This document shows positions 26,227 to 36,191 of a DNA stretch of 64,000 nucleotides, piece after piece. The DNA is from REEB481 sp964586595 (GTDB lineage Bacteria > Bacteroidota > Bacteroidia > NS11-12g > UBA955), in NCBI GenBank assembly GCA_964586595.1, contig CAZPHB010000001.1, positions 62,001-126,000 of the forward strand, read 5' to 3'. Every line of letters starts with the position of its first letter. The stretch's first letter is position 1. The position numbers were made by a program, and so were the translations under genes. The notes beneath the pieces were generated by a model that saw only the letters and a program-made list of their open reading frames with translations, ran no database searches and was not told where the DNA came from.

Positions 26227-27525
26227 TACTTCTACCAATGCTTCCATAGCCACACCCCTGCTCCCTTTCACCAAGATTGCAGCATCCTGTATGGGATGTA
26301 GCGATAAATATTGTTTCAAATTACCTACCTGTAAAAATGACTTGATTCCTGCATGTTGTGTCGTGATGCGATGAAAACAGTCGCCAACCAGGAACACTTC
26401 TTCAAACCCCAATGACAGGGCCAAATTGGCAATAGCAAGATGTTCCGCTTCTGCGGCCGCACCCAATTCAAACATATCGCCCAACATCAACACTTTACGG
26501 GGATGTTCCCACGAGGCGAAACTTTCCATAGCGGCCTGCATGCTGCTGGGATTAGCATTATAAGCATCCAGCCAAATCAAATTATGTGGTGTTTGGATCC
26601 ATTGTGACCTGTTGTTCGCTGGTTTGTAGGCTTCAATGGCAGCAGCAGCCTCACCTAATGGTACTCCATAATGAGCACCTATGGAAATGGCCGCAAGGAT
26701 GTTGGTTAAATTGTGTGCGCCCGCCAGCGCTGATGAACAGCAGATGGTTTCTTCTTCCGCCGTGAGGCGCACATTTAACCGGGGAAACCAAGTATTCACA
26801 TGCACCGCGTACTTAACATTGACGCTTGGCCGGTAACCATAGTATTCGGCATGATTCAGACGCGCGGACATGCGCATCAGCCATTCGTCGTCGGCGTTTA
26901 CAAAGGCCAATCCATTGTTCAACTGCAAATAACGATACAGTTCACTCTCTTCTTTGGCCACACCTTCCAGGCTTCCAAAGCCTTCCAGATGCTCTTTGCC
27001 AATATTGGTGATGATGCCGGCATCGGGCTGCGCGATCTGGCAAAGTGTGGCTATTTCTCCGGGTTGATTGGTACCCAACTCTACTACGGCCATCTCGGTT
27101 TCAGGGCGCAAGCGCAACAATGTGAGCGGAACACCAATATGGTTGTTGAGGTTGCCCTGCGTAGCAACGGTGGTAAAACGCCCGGACAACACCGCCGCAG
27201 TAAGCTCTTTGGTCGTGGTTTTGCCGTTGCTTCCCCCGATGCCGATTACCGTGGCGTTCATTTTTTGCCGGTGCATGCGGGCCAACTCCTGAAGCACCAC
27301 CAGCGTATCGGGCACATAGTGTATGCGCAATCCATCGCATACCGAAAAATCAGATGCCAGCGCATAAGAGCATCCCCCGTCCACTGAAGATCTGGCGAAT
27401 GAGTTGGCGTCAAAATTGGCGCCCTTCAGGCAAATGAATAAAGCACCAGGTTTCAGGTTTCGTGTATCCGTACATACGCTAAATGCACATTCCTCGTAAA
27501 GCTTATAAATATCTAATGTGTTCAT
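26221..27525 (-). CDS. murF: UDP-N-acetylmuramoyl-tripeptide--D-alanyl-D-alanine ligase
   Basis: Adds D-Ala-D-Ala to the UDP-MurNAc tripeptide, the last cytoplasmic step of peptidoglycan precursor synthesis. Visible are the Mur-ligase ATP loop GIGGSNGKTTTKELT, the following GNLNNHIGVPLTLLR and VVELGTNQPGEI, and the C-terminal domain with WLDAYNANPSSMQAAM. The start at the ATG at 27523-27525 (MNTLDIYKLY) gives 434 residues, the usual length; an earlier ATG at 27561 adds an unlikely basic leader. Confidence 0.95.
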   Translation of the reverse strand: MNTLDIYKLYEECAFSVCTDTRNLKPGALFICLKGANFDANSFARSSVDGGCSYALASDFSVCDGLRIHYVPDTLVVLQELARMHRQKMNATVIGIGGSNGKTTTKELTAAVLSGRFTTVATQGNLNNHIGVPLTLLRLRPETEMAVVELGTNQPGEIATLCQIAQPDAGIITNIGKEHLEGFGSLEGVAKEESELYRYLQLNNGLAFVNADDEWLMRMSARLNHAEYYGYRPSVNVKYAVHVNTWFPRLNVRLTAEEETICCSSALAGAHNLTNILAAISIGAHYGVPLGEAAAAIEAYKPANNRSQWIQTPHNLIWLDAYNANPSSMQAAMESFASWEHPRKVLMLGDMFELGAAAEAEHLAIANLALSLGFEEVFLVGDCFHRITTQHAGIKSFLQVGNLKQYLSLHPIQDAAILVKGSRGVAMEALVEVL

Positions 27526-27591
27526 CTTCCTGTTCAGGTTCAAATTGTGAACTACACGCAAACAAAAGAACCATTTTTAACGGCTCAAAGT

Positions 27592-27599
27592 TATTTTCG
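27592..27599 (+). promoter_or_regulatory. Candidate -7 box (TATTTTCG) of the FG-GAP protein gene
   Basis: One mismatch to TAnnTTTG, ending 5 bases before the ATG at 27605. No clear -33 box. Same spacing as several other genes in the window. Confidence 0.35.
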
Positions 27600-27604
27600 A
27601 AAAG

Positions 27605-29872
27605 ATGTTTCGTATGCGTTTGCCCTCGTTTTTATTCACCGCCCTTTTTGCTTCGGTGTCATTGGTTGGACAAAAACCGGATTTCACGTACGCGTTAAGC
27701 AATCATATTCCGGTAAGTGCTGATGGAAAGCTCTTGCCCAATGCATGGGCAGGTGGAATGAATAATGTTCAGCTCAGCAACATCGACCTCAATTCAGATG
27801 GTTTGAACGACATTCTGGTATTTGACCGCACCGGCGATAAGTTGTTGCCCTTTGTAAATACCGGAAATGCAGGAAATGCAACATTTACCTACCAGGCAGC
27901 ATACGAATTGTATTTGCCACAGGGTGTGGCCATTTACCTTACGGCCGATTACAACAAGGATGGGAAAATGGACATCTTTACCAGAGATGTAGACCGAAGG
28001 CTCCGGATTTACAAGAACATAAGCCATGGACCCATTCCGGAATTTCAGGACCTGGGCGACATATTCCGGGAAGTCATCGCGAATCCTCCGTTCAACATGC
28101 AGCCCTTTCTGCTGGATCCGGGTGACATTCCATCTTTTACCGATTTAGATCGCGACGGAGACCTTGACGCTGTTTTTTACCAAAGCACCTACGGCGGTTA
28201 TGCCATGTGCAGGAATGAACAGGTAGAATTTGGACTTTCGGCAGACAGCTTCCGGTTTCGCCTGGTAGATTTTTGTCATGGTTATTTCCGTGAATCACCT
28301 TTTGCCAATGAAGTATTTCTGGGTGAATGCACCCAACCGTTTAAATGGCGCCATGCCGGCGGAAGCAGTTGCCTTTTGTGGGACACCGATGATGATGGCG
28401 ATCAGGACATGATCATTGGCAATGTAGGGTTTCCCTATTTGCTTTTTCTAAAAAACGGGAAATCGGACATACAGGGGTTTTGGGATACCATGATTGACCA
28501 GGATACCATTTTTCCCAGAAACACCACCCGTGCGGCCAGCTACAACTTTCCAAGCGGATTTAAATGCGACGTGGATATGGACGGAATTCCCGACCTGGTA
28601 ACGGCGCCAACCGATAATTTGGGCTCTAAAGAACGGAATCAGGTTTGGTATTACAGGAACAAGGGAACAGCACAAAAACCAGTTTTTGAATTCAAACAGA
28701 ACAACCTCTTGCAGGAAGGAATGGTGGACCTTGGCGGACATACCAGTCCTCATTTTTGGGATGTGGATGGAGACGGGGATCAGGATCTATTGGTGGTGCA
28801 TAATGGCGATTACGAACAATTTGGAAATCAAAAAGACAGAATCGCCCTGTTTCGGAATACCGGCACAAAAACAGCACCTTCGTTTGTGCTGGAAGATGAA
28901 GATTTCCTGAAATTCTCCAACCAGAATATTTCTTTCCTGAAGATTTGCCTGGGAGACCTGAACAACGATGGAAAACCAGACCTGCTGGCCGGAAATTTCC
29001 GCGGATACATCAGGTACTACGTGAACAATACCATTGGCAGTTCCATTGCTTTTGTGCTTGCCGACACAAACCTGCTTGACATCACTGAAACCGAACGTGG
29101 CCGTTACTATGCTGCGCCGGCACTTTGGGATTACAATAAAGACGGCAAACCGGATTTGCTGGTAGGCGCATACAATGGCAAATTGCAGTTATGGGAACAC
29201 ACCGGAACCCCTACGGCTCCCGCGTTCACCCTGGTTGACGACTATTTCGGTAAAATACGTTCAAATGAATTTTTATATACGTATAATCCGCCCAACTACG
29301 CTCCCGATGGCTATGCCGTTCCTTATGTATGTGATTTAAATGGCGATCAGAAACCTGAATTGCTGGTAGGCTGTGTTTATGGTGCAGTTCAGGTGTATTC
29401 ATTAGACATTACATCAGTTCCTGATAGTTTGCCCTATTGGAAGCATTTCCTGCTGTATCCGGGAAGTCAGGATGGTCCGGAAGTACAGCTGGGCAGTTTT
29501 GTCACGCCGGCGGCTGCCGACCTTGATGGCGATGGTTGGCAAGAATTGGTTTGTGGCAACAGCCGTGGGGGCCTGCATTTATTCAGCAACAGCAGCAAAC
29601 GCAGCCTTGTATGGAAACCAAAGCAACCAACAGCTACCGCTCAGGTTTATCCGAACCCTGCCAATGAGCGGCTGATCATAGAACACAACTTTCCAAGAGG
29701 AAGCATCATGTACCTTTATGATGTAACCGGGCGAAGACTGGAAGGATTTGATACGGTTCTAAGCGGAACCCGTACCGAATTAAACACCTCGGAACTGAAA
29801 CCAGGTTGGTATCAATTGGTTCTTGCTGCCGATTCGGTGCGCAGCAGTGCTATTTTCAACGTGGTTCACTAA
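27605..29872 (+). CDS. FG-GAP/VCBS repeat protein with T9SS type A sorting domain
   Basis: Large predicted extracellular protein, 755 residues. After a signal peptide (LPSFLFTALFASVSLVG) come many calcium-binding-type repeats of the form D-x-N/D-x-D-G (NSDGLNDILVFD, DYNKDGKMDIFTRD, DLDRDGDLDAVFY, DTDDDGDQDMIIGN, DVDGDGDQDLLVVH, DLNGDQKPELLVG), as in integrin-like beta-propellers. The C terminus is a T9SS type A sorting domain (VYPNPANERLIIEHNF ... LYDVTGRRL ... KPGWYQLVL). It is likely exported and attached or released at the surface; the ligand is unknown. Its end overlaps the convergent ABC gene by 17 bases. Confidence 0.87.
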   Translation: MFRMRLPSFLFTALFASVSLVGQKPDFTYALSNHIPVSADGKLLPNAWAGGMNNVQLSNIDLNSDGLNDILVFDRTGDKLLPFVNTGNAGNATFTYQAAYELYLPQGVAIYLTADYNKDGKMDIFTRDVDRRLRIYKNISHGPIPEFQDLGDIFREVIANPPFNMQPFLLDPGDIPSFTDLDRDGDLDAVFYQSTYGGYAMCRNEQVEFGLSADSFRFRLVDFCHGYFRESPFANEVFLGECTQPFKWRHAGGSSCLLWDTDDDGDQDMIIGNVGFPYLLFLKNGKSDIQGFWDTMIDQDTIFPRNTTRAASYNFPSGFKCDVDMDGIPDLVTAPTDNLGSKERNQVWYYRNKGTAQKPVFEFKQNNLLQEGMVDLGGHTSPHFWDVDGDGDQDLLVVHNGDYEQFGNQKDRIALFRNTGTKTAPSFVLEDEDFLKFSNQNISFLKICLGDLNNDGKPDLLAGNFRGYIRYYVNNTIGSSIAFVLADTNLLDITETERGRYYAAPALWDYNKDGKPDLLVGAYNGKLQLWEHTGTPTAPAFTLVDDYFGKIRSNEFLYTYNPPNYAPDGYAVPYVCDLNGDQKPELLVGCVYGAVQVYSLDITSVPDSLPYWKHFLLYPGSQDGPEVQLGSFVTPAAADLDGDGWQELVCGNSRGGLHLFSNSSKRSLVWKPKQPTATAQVYPNPANERLIIEHNFPRGSIMYLYDVTGRRLEGFDTVLSGTRTELNTSELKPGWYQLVLAADSVRSSAIFNVVH

Positions 29873-30494
29873 GCCAATCCTGAACCTGAATGAAGCGCGT
29901 ACAATTCAGGTATTCATCGCTTCGATTGGAGGCCACCAGCAACAGGCGAGTTCCAAGATATGCATCGAGCCATCCATAATACAGTGATTTCCCCTGTTCA
30001 TCCATATTGGTCAGCGGTTCATCAAGCAAAACCGCAGAAGAATCTGTCAACAGGGCCAAACCCAACTTAAGCCTTTGACGCATTCCGTTGGAAAAGAATC
30101 TGATTTGCCTGTTCATTTCTGATTTAGAAAACTGAAGCAAGGAAGCCAAGGCTGCCACGTTTGAAGTACACAACATGCTCCGCATGGAAGTATGCAATGT
30201 CAACAGCTGCTCCAACGTGAAATCATCGAAGGTTTCCATATTCGGCAAGCACATCCCAATGTGCGCACCCACCTGATTTTGAACAACATGTTGATTGTTC
30301 AGCAGGTAAGTTACAGATCCTTCTGTAGGCTGCAGGTAACCCGCCGCCAGAAGCATGAAGGTAGATTTACCGGAGCCATTCGGGCCCAATAAAGCAATCT
30401 GCTCCCCCGACTCCATCGTTAAAGAACGATGACGAAAAACCCAATGATCCAAGAAGGATTTTCCGCAATCGTCCAATACAATTTTAAAAGGCAC
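29856..30494 (-). CDS. ABC transporter ATP-binding protein
   Basis: ATPase subunit of an ABC system, 212 residues. Walker A is ALLGPNGSGKSTF, the signature motif is degenerate (FFSNGMRQRLKL, with SNGM in place of SGGQ), Walker B is SAVLLDEPLTNMD. The switch region reads LVASNRSDEY without the usual histidine. No permease gene adjoins it, so the partner is elsewhere. It lies 2 bases after lpxA and is probably co-transcribed with the lipid A genes. The family looks like the CcmA/short-domain type; substrate unknown. Confidence 0.8.
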   Translation of the reverse strand: MPFKIVLDDCGKSFLDHWVFRHRSLTMESGEQIALLGPNGSGKSTFMLLAAGYLQPTEGSVTYLLNNQHVVQNQVGAHIGMCLPNMETFDDFTLEQLLTLHTSMRSMLCTSNVAALASLLQFSKSEMNRQIRFFSNGMRQRLKLGLALLTDSSAVLLDEPLTNMDEQGKSLYYGWLDAYLGTRLLLVASNRSDEYLNCTRFIQVQDWLSEPR

Positions 30495-30496
30495 GC

Positions 30497-31279
30497 TTAT
30501 TTGTTGTGGTATCCTTTCATGATGCCACGGTCGCTTTCGCGCACAAACTGCAGGATTTCATCGCGTTCGCGAGACGCAGCAATTTCTGTTTCGATGAGTT
30601 TGATGGCCGAAGCAGTATTAAATCCTTTAACAAACAGGATGCGGTAAATATCCTGGATGGCGTTGATTTGTTCGTTGGTGAAACCACGTCGCCTGAGGCC
30701 GATGGAATTTACACCTTCATACGATAAGGGTTCGCGGGCCGCTTTGGTGTATGGAGGAACATCTTTACGCACCAAACACCCACCGGAAATCATGGAATGC
30801 TTGCCAATTTTTACAAACTGATGCACCAGCGCTGCACCACCCAGGATGGCCGCTTCTCCAACAGTTACATGACCTGCCAGCTGCACGCTGTTGGCAAGAA
30901 TGCAATGATCTTCCACCACACAATCATGCGCCAGGTGTACGTATGCCATAAGCAATACGTGGTTACCCACTTTGGTAAAGCCCAATGCCTTGGTGCCTTT
31001 GTTGATGGTAACGTATTCCCTGATGGTCACATGATCGCCGATAATGGTCAGGGTTTCTTCACCATCAAACTTTAAATCCTGAGGAATGGCACCAACAGAA
31101 GCACCCGGAAAGATGCGGCAATTTTTTCCAATCCGCACTCCTTCAAAGATGGTAACATTCGGTCCAATCCAGGTACCTTCTCCAATTTCAACATTCTTAT
31201 GAATGGTTACAAACGGATCGATTACCACATTTTCAGCGATTTTAGCTGAGGGGTGAACATAGGCCAATGGTTGTATCAT
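30497..31279 (-). CDS. lpxA: UDP-N-acetylglucosamine O-acyltransferase
   Basis: First step of lipid A synthesis: transfers a 3-hydroxyacyl chain from ACP to UDP-GlcNAc. The 260 residues are a left-handed beta-helix of hexapeptide repeats (AEIAENVVIDPFV type, for example IGPNVTIFEGVRIGKNCRIF) with the catalytic histidine region MAYVHLAHDCVVEDH, a C-terminal helical part (GLRRRGFTNEQINAIQDIY) and normal length. Start 10 bases after lpxC-fabZ. Confidence 0.95.
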   Translation of the reverse strand: MIQPLAYVHPSAKIAENVVIDPFVTIHKNVEIGEGTWIGPNVTIFEGVRIGKNCRIFPGASVGAIPQDLKFDGEETLTIIGDHVTIREYVTINKGTKALGFTKVGNHVLLMAYVHLAHDCVVEDHCILANSVQLAGHVTVGEAAILGGAALVHQFVKIGKHSMISGGCLVRKDVPPYTKAAREPLSYEGVNSIGLRRRGFTNEQINAIQDIYRILFVKGFNTASAIKLIETEIAASRERDEILQFVRESDRGIMKGYHNK

Positions 31280-31289
31280 AGAATCGATT

Positions 31290-32720
31290 TCAGGATGTAG
31301 GTGCTTCTATATTGTTGATTTTCACGATTTGTGCCATCATTTCTGCTTCACACACTAAATTCTCTCCTACCCAGGCCCGGCCACGCATCACACACAGCCC
31401 CCGGCGCACCGGCTCGGTAAGCTCCAATTTAAAAAGCATGGTATCCCCAGGAACTACTTTCTCTTTAAAGCGGGCATTTTCAATTTTGAGGAAGTAGGTA
31501 CCGTAATTCTGTGGATCAGGAACTTGGGAAAGGATGAGCATTCCTCCGGCCTGGGCCATGGCTTCCAACTGCAAAACACCCGGCATGATGGGATCTCCGG
31601 GAAAATGACCATTGAAGAACCACTCGTCGAAGGTTACGTTTTTTACGGCCACCACGTGCTTTTCGCCCATTTCCAGGATTTTATCAACCAACATGAAGGG
31701 GTGTTTGTGCGGGAGCAACTTCAGGATGTCTGCGGCGCCGAAAATTGGCTTTGTATTTGGGTGATAATCCGGAATCCCTTCCTTTTGCCTGCGTTTTTCC
31801 TTTTTCAGTGCCGCTTTAATTTTTTTGGCGAAGGCCACGTTGCTGGCATGACCCGGACGCGCAGCCATAATTTGCGCCCGAATGGGCACGCCTACCAGCG
31901 CAAGATCCCCAATCAGGTCAAGCAGTTTATGTCGGGCAGGTTCATTCTGGAAACGCAGGTCAACATTGTTTAGAATCCCTTCCTTGCGCACTTCCACCTT
32001 CTGTTTATTGAACAACTTGGCGAGCCGTTCCATTTCATCATCCTCAACCACGCGGTCCACAATGACTATAGCGTTGTTTAAATCTCCGCCCTTGATGAGG
32101 TTATGCTGCAGCATCATTTCCAATTCATGGAGGAAACAAAACGTGCGACAGCTGGCAATTTGTTCCGGGAACTCCTGCAGGCTGGTTACCGAAGCATGCT
32201 GGCTTCCCAATACCGGAGAATTGTAATCAACCATCACGGTAAGGCGATAATCATGCAAGGGCATGGCCACCATTTCTACCTTGTGCTCGTCGTCGGTATA
32301 GTGGATGTTGTACGGAATGTCAAAGTACTCACGATCGGCTTCCTGTTCGGTGATTCCTGCCTCCAGCAATGCATCGATAAAAGGTTTGCTGCTTCCGTCC
32401 ATGATGGGCATTTCGGCAGCATCCACCTGAATCAGCACATTGTCAATTTGCAACCCAACCAAAGCAGCAAGCACGTGTTCCACGGTGGCCACTTTTGCGC
32501 CATTCTTCTCCAGGGTGGTTCCGCGTGAAGTATCGGTCACCAAATCACAATCGGCTTCAATGATGGGCATGCCCGGTAAATCCACACGCTGGAATTTGTA
32601 CCCGTGGTGTTCGGATGCTGGCAAAAATGACAAGGTTACCTGCGCTCCGGTATGAAGTCCGGTACCCGAGCAGCTTGCTGCCTTTTTAATGGTAGTTTGT
32701 TTCTGTATTATTTGCGACAT
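31290..32720 (-). CDS. lpxC/fabZ: Bifunctional LpxC deacetylase / FabZ dehydratase
   Basis: Fusion of UDP-3-O-acyl-GlcNAc deacetylase (first committed lipid A step) and 3-hydroxyacyl-ACP dehydratase (fatty acid synthesis). Residues 1 to about 310 are LpxC, with zinc-site motifs VEHVLAALVGLQIDNV and HKLLDLIGDLALVG. Residues about 335-476 are FabZ, with LLPHKHPFMLVDKILEM and the active-site helix FNGHFPGDPIMPGVLQLEAM. This fusion is standard in Bacteroidota, so it is not an assembly artefact. It follows lpxD by 7 bases. Confidence 0.96.
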   Translation of the reverse strand: MSQIIQKQTTIKKAASCSGTGLHTGAQVTLSFLPASEHHGYKFQRVDLPGMPIIEADCDLVTDTSRGTTLEKNGAKVATVEHVLAALVGLQIDNVLIQVDAAEMPIMDGSSKPFIDALLEAGITEQEADREYFDIPYNIHYTDDEHKVEMVAMPLHDYRLTVMVDYNSPVLGSQHASVTSLQEFPEQIASCRTFCFLHELEMMLQHNLIKGGDLNNAIVIVDRVVEDDEMERLAKLFNKQKVEVRKEGILNNVDLRFQNEPARHKLLDLIGDLALVGVPIRAQIMAARPGHASNVAFAKKIKAALKKEKRRQKEGIPDYHPNTKPIFGAADILKLLPHKHPFMLVDKILEMGEKHVVAVKNVTFDEWFFNGHFPGDPIMPGVLQLEAMAQAGGMLILSQVPDPQNYGTYFLKIENARFKEKVVPGDTMLFKLELTEPVRRGLCVMRGRAWVGENLVCEAEMMAQIVKINNIEAPTS

Positions 32721-32727
32721 GAACTGT

Positions 32728-33765
32728 TTATCGTTGCTTGAGTTCTTCTATTCTTCGTTCCAGATCGGCGATACGCTGTTGTAGTTCGGGCAGTTTGCGC
32801 ATCAAAACCTGGGTGCGGAAGGCATCCTTTAAGGGCATTACAGGGCTGCCAATCCACTGTTGACCGGGTTCAGAAATTTCTTTCTGAATACCGCTCTGTG
32901 CGCCAATTTGCGAACCATCGGCCACCACTATGTGCCCTACAAAACCCACCTGCCCGCCAATCATGCAGTGTTTTCCTATGCGGGTACTTCCCGAAACACC
33001 GGTTTGGGCAGCAATCACCGTATGCGCTCCAATCTCAGCGTTGTGCGCCACCTGAATCAGGTTGTCCAATTTCACGCCGCGGCGAATAATGGTACTGCCC
33101 ATGGTGGCGCGATCTACGGCACAATTGGCACCAATTTCAACATGGTCTTCAATCAGTACATTTCCAATTTGCGGAATTTTGGCGTAGCTTCCATCTCCTA
33201 TCGGAGCGAATCCGAAGCCATCGCTGCCAATCACTGTGCCGGAATGGATGATGCAGTGGCTACCAATAATGCAATCGGCATAAACCTGCACTCCTGGAAA
33301 TAAAATGGAATGAGCACCAATATGCACATTTCTTCCTACATGAACATTCGGGTAAATTTTTGCACCCTTGCCAATCACGGCTCCGTCATCTACGTAGGCA
33401 CCAAAACCTACGTAAACATCATCTGCAACCTGCGCACTTTCGGCAATGAACGAATGTTCTTCGCAACCTGATTTATGCTGGTTTGGGTTGAAATAACGAT
33501 CCAGAACCTGACAAAATGCATAATACGGATTGGCGGTTCTGATGACGGTACAAGGGTATTCCTGTTCCGGAGTGAAATCGGACGGGATCAATACCACAGC
33601 AGCCTTTGTTTGGAAAAAGCGTTCTTGGTATTTTGGATTGGAAAAAAATGAAAGGCTCGTGCCGAGGGCTTCTTCCAGTTTATCTACGCGGCTGATTTCA
33701 ACATCGGAATTACCTACAATTGTCCCCCCGGTAAGGGCTGCTATTTCCGCTGCGCTTATCTGCAT
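32728..33765 (-). CDS. lpxD: UDP-3-O-(3-hydroxyacyl)glucosamine N-acyltransferase
   Basis: Third lipid A step, adding the N-linked acyl chain. The 345 residues have the uridine-binding N-domain (SFFSNPKYQERFFQTKAAVV type), then a long hexapeptide beta-helix with the catalytic-histidine region LIQVAHNAEIGAHT and the GSDGFGFAP loop. A C-terminal helix (LPELQQRIADLERRIEELK) probably forms the trimer coiled coil. First gene of the lpxD-lpxC/fabZ-lpxA-ABC run. Confidence 0.96.
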   Translation of the reverse strand: MQISAAEIAALTGGTIVGNSDVEISRVDKLEEALGTSLSFFSNPKYQERFFQTKAAVVLIPSDFTPEQEYPCTVIRTANPYYAFCQVLDRYFNPNQHKSGCEEHSFIAESAQVADDVYVGFGAYVDDGAVIGKGAKIYPNVHVGRNVHIGAHSILFPGVQVYADCIIGSHCIIHSGTVIGSDGFGFAPIGDGSYAKIPQIGNVLIEDHVEIGANCAVDRATMGSTIIRRGVKLDNLIQVAHNAEIGAHTVIAAQTGVSGSTRIGKHCMIGGQVGFVGHIVVADGSQIGAQSGIQKEISEPGQQWIGSPVMPLKDAFRTQVLMRKLPELQQRIADLERRIEELKQR

Positions 33766-33806
33766 GATGCTTGAATTTAAGAAGCGAATTACGCGAATTC
33801 AGGTGA

Positions 33807-35024
33807 TTAAACAGTCCTTGGAAACGACAGGTAGTGTTTCACAACGGTGGTTTTCAGCGGCTCCAGGCTGTAATTATCCGAAATACGCGTTACATCCTCT
33901 AAAGTTCCGTTTTTCATGAGCATGCGAATGCCTCCTCCTTCCGAGCGATAAGCATCATTTTCCAGTTCTCCCTGATGCACAAAAAAAGAAGCATCTTCAA
34001 GGCTGATGTTCATGGACTTTGAAGTATGATGAAGTTTGGCTTCAACCCGTTCCTGCGGTATGGGCTTGTTGGAAATTTCTATTTGTGGCAGCTTGCGCTC
34101 CAGTAAATTCCTGCATAAAGCAGCCAGCACCTGATCGTCGGAAAATTGCCAGCGTTTTACCGCAAAAAGGACGTCGTGATCATCCAGCAGCACAAACTTG
34201 CCCATGGTTTCCCAGGAATCAGGAGCGGAAGCAGCCGCTTCGGTAAAAAAATAGGCCAGTGGTTCCTGGATTTCGATGCGTTTTCCAACTTGCACCAGCT
34301 GTCGGGCGCGCAGCAATATCTTCCACAGCAGGATGTCTGCAGCAATCACGGTTTTATGCAAATACACCTGCCAATACATCAAACGACGGGCAATGATGAA
34401 TTTCTCGATGCTGTAAATGGCTTTTTCTTCTACCACCAGTTCATCATCCTGCACATGGAGCATGTGTACAATCCGGTCGGCACCAACAATTCCTTCGCTT
34501 ACTCCAGTGTAGAAACTGTCGCGAAGCAGGTAATCCAGCCTGTCCATGTCGAGTTGACCGCTGATCAGCTGCGTGAAAAACCTACGCGGATAACTTCCAT
34601 CGAACATGTGTCTGGCCATCTGAAGTTGACCATTCAATTCCACATCCAGACGTTCCATGAGCAAATGTGAAATGCGCTCGTGGGCCATTCCATTGATGAT
34701 GCTGCGTTCCAGGGTATGTGAAAAGGGCCCGTGGCCTATGTCATGCAGCAGAATGGCTGCACAGGCCGCTTCGTATTCTTCTATGCTGATGGCGATGCCT
34801 TTGCTGCGCAGAATATCCAGTGATTTCCCCATCAGGTGCATGGCACCAATGGCATGGTGAAACCTGGTATGTGTAGCTCCGGGATAAACCAGTTCACTCA
34901 GTCCGAGCTGGCGGATTCTGCGCAACCTCTGAACAAAAGGATGGCGGATGAGTTGAAAAATAAGCGGGGATTGTACATGGATGAAACCATGTACCGGATC
35001 ATTCATAATTTTCTGTCTGTACAT
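33807..35024 (-). CDS. HD-domain phosphohydrolase (dNTPase-like)
   Basis: Metal-dependent phosphohydrolase of the HD superfamily, close to deoxynucleotide triphosphohydrolases. The metal motif is complete: histidine in ATHTRFHHAIG, HD pair in ILLHDIGHGPFSHT, and the later conserved D in DMDRLDYLLRDSFYTG. The start at the ATG at 35022-35024 (MYRQKIMNDPVHG) is preferred over the GTG at 35030. About 405 residues. The physiological substrate is not clear; proteins of this size are widespread and mostly uncharacterised. Confidence 0.88.
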   Translation of the reverse strand: MYRQKIMNDPVHGFIHVQSPLIFQLIRHPFVQRLRRIRQLGLSELVYPGATHTRFHHAIGAMHLMGKSLDILRSKGIAISIEEYEAACAAILLHDIGHGPFSHTLERSIINGMAHERISHLLMERLDVELNGQLQMARHMFDGSYPRRFFTQLISGQLDMDRLDYLLRDSFYTGVSEGIVGADRIVHMLHVQDDELVVEEKAIYSIEKFIIARRLMYWQVYLHKTVIAADILLWKILLRARQLVQVGKRIEIQEPLAYFFTEAAASAPDSWETMGKFVLLDDHDVLFAVKRWQFSDDQVLAALCRNLLERKLPQIEISNKPIPQERVEAKLHHTSKSMNISLEDASFFVHQGELENDAYRSEGGGIRMLMKNGTLEDVTRISDNYSLEPLKTTVVKHYLSFPRTV

Positions 35025-35057
35025 GAACACAAAAGCTAAAAAGCGCGTGTTCGAATA

Positions 35058-36158
35058 TCAGACATTAAAGCGGAAATGCATGATGTCGCCATCCTGCACC
35101 ACATATTCTTTCCCTTCCACACGAAGGCGTCCGGCGTCGCGGCAGGCCGCTTCTGATTTATAGCTCATGAAATCATTGAACGCGATAACCTCAGCACGTA
35201 TAAATCCTTTTTCAAAGTCCGAATGAATCACGCCTGCAGCCCCGGGTGCTTTGGTTCCGGTAGTGATGGTCCAGGCCCTGACTTCTTTTTCCCCTGCGGT
35301 GAAATAGGTGATGTAATTCAGCAATTTGTATGCGCCGTGGATGAGCTTTTCCACGCCACTTTCATCGAGGCCAAGATCTTTCAGGAATGCCCTGCGGTCT
35401 TCGTACTGTTCCAGTTCGGCAATGTCTGCTTCGATGGCGGCACTGATGATGATGATTTCCGCAGATTCGTCGGCCACCGCCTGCTTTACCCGTTCCACAT
35501 GTGCGTTCCCTTGGCGAACACTTGCTTCATCCACATTACATACATAAAGTACCGGTTTATCCGTAAGCAAATTCAGGTCTTTCACATAACGCCGGTCTTC
35601 CTGGCTCATGCTCAAGCTGCGTGCAGATTTCCCTTGTTCCAGATGTTTGCGGAACTGTTCCATCACTTCAAAGGATTTTACGGCCTCTTTATCAACACCT
35701 GTCTGGGCCTGTTTCCTGATTTTATTGATGCGTGCTTCCAGACTTTCAAGGTCTTTCAGTTGCAGTTCTGTATCAATAATTTCTTTGTCGCGAACCGGAT
35801 CAACACTGCCATCCACATGTATCACATTTGGATCGTCGAAACAGCGCAAAACGTGCAAAATGGCATGGGTGTTTCTGATGTTTCCAAGGAATTGATTGCC
35901 CAGGCCTTCCCCTTTGGAAGCACCTTTCACCAATCCGGCGATGTCCACAATTTCAATGGTGGTTGGCACCAGATTCTGGGGATTGATCAGGGCTGCCAAT
36001 TCATTCAAACGAGCATCGGGAACGGTAATGGTGCCCACGTTTGGTTCGATGGTACAGAAAGGAAAATTGGCGGCCTGCGCCCTTGCCGATGAAACAGCAT
36101 TAAAAAGTGTGGATTTACCCACATTGGGCAATCCTACGATTCCGCATTGAAGACTCAT
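35058..36158 (-). CDS. ychF: Redox-regulated ATPase YchF (OLA1 family)
   Basis: Universally conserved P-loop ATPase of the Obg/OLA1 group that associates with ribosomes. The 366 residues have the G1 loop GLPNVGKSTLFNAVS, G3 DIAGLVKGASKGEGLGN, the altered G4 NVDEASV that explains ATP over GTP preference, a coiled-coil insert, and the C-terminal TGS domain ending FRFNV. Length matches the family exactly. Confidence 0.97.
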   Translation of the reverse strand: MSLQCGIVGLPNVGKSTLFNAVSSARAQAANFPFCTIEPNVGTITVPDARLNELAALINPQNLVPTTIEIVDIAGLVKGASKGEGLGNQFLGNIRNTHAILHVLRCFDDPNVIHVDGSVDPVRDKEIIDTELQLKDLESLEARINKIRKQAQTGVDKEAVKSFEVMEQFRKHLEQGKSARSLSMSQEDRRYVKDLNLLTDKPVLYVCNVDEASVRQGNAHVERVKQAVADESAEIIIISAAIEADIAELEQYEDRRAFLKDLGLDESGVEKLIHGAYKLLNYITYFTAGEKEVRAWTITTGTKAPGAAGVIHSDFEKGFIRAEVIAFNDFMSYKSEAACRDAGRLRVEGKEYVVQDGDIMHFRFNV

Positions 36159-36191
36159 GATTCAGGGTTCAAAGAAACAACAGTCGGCGCA

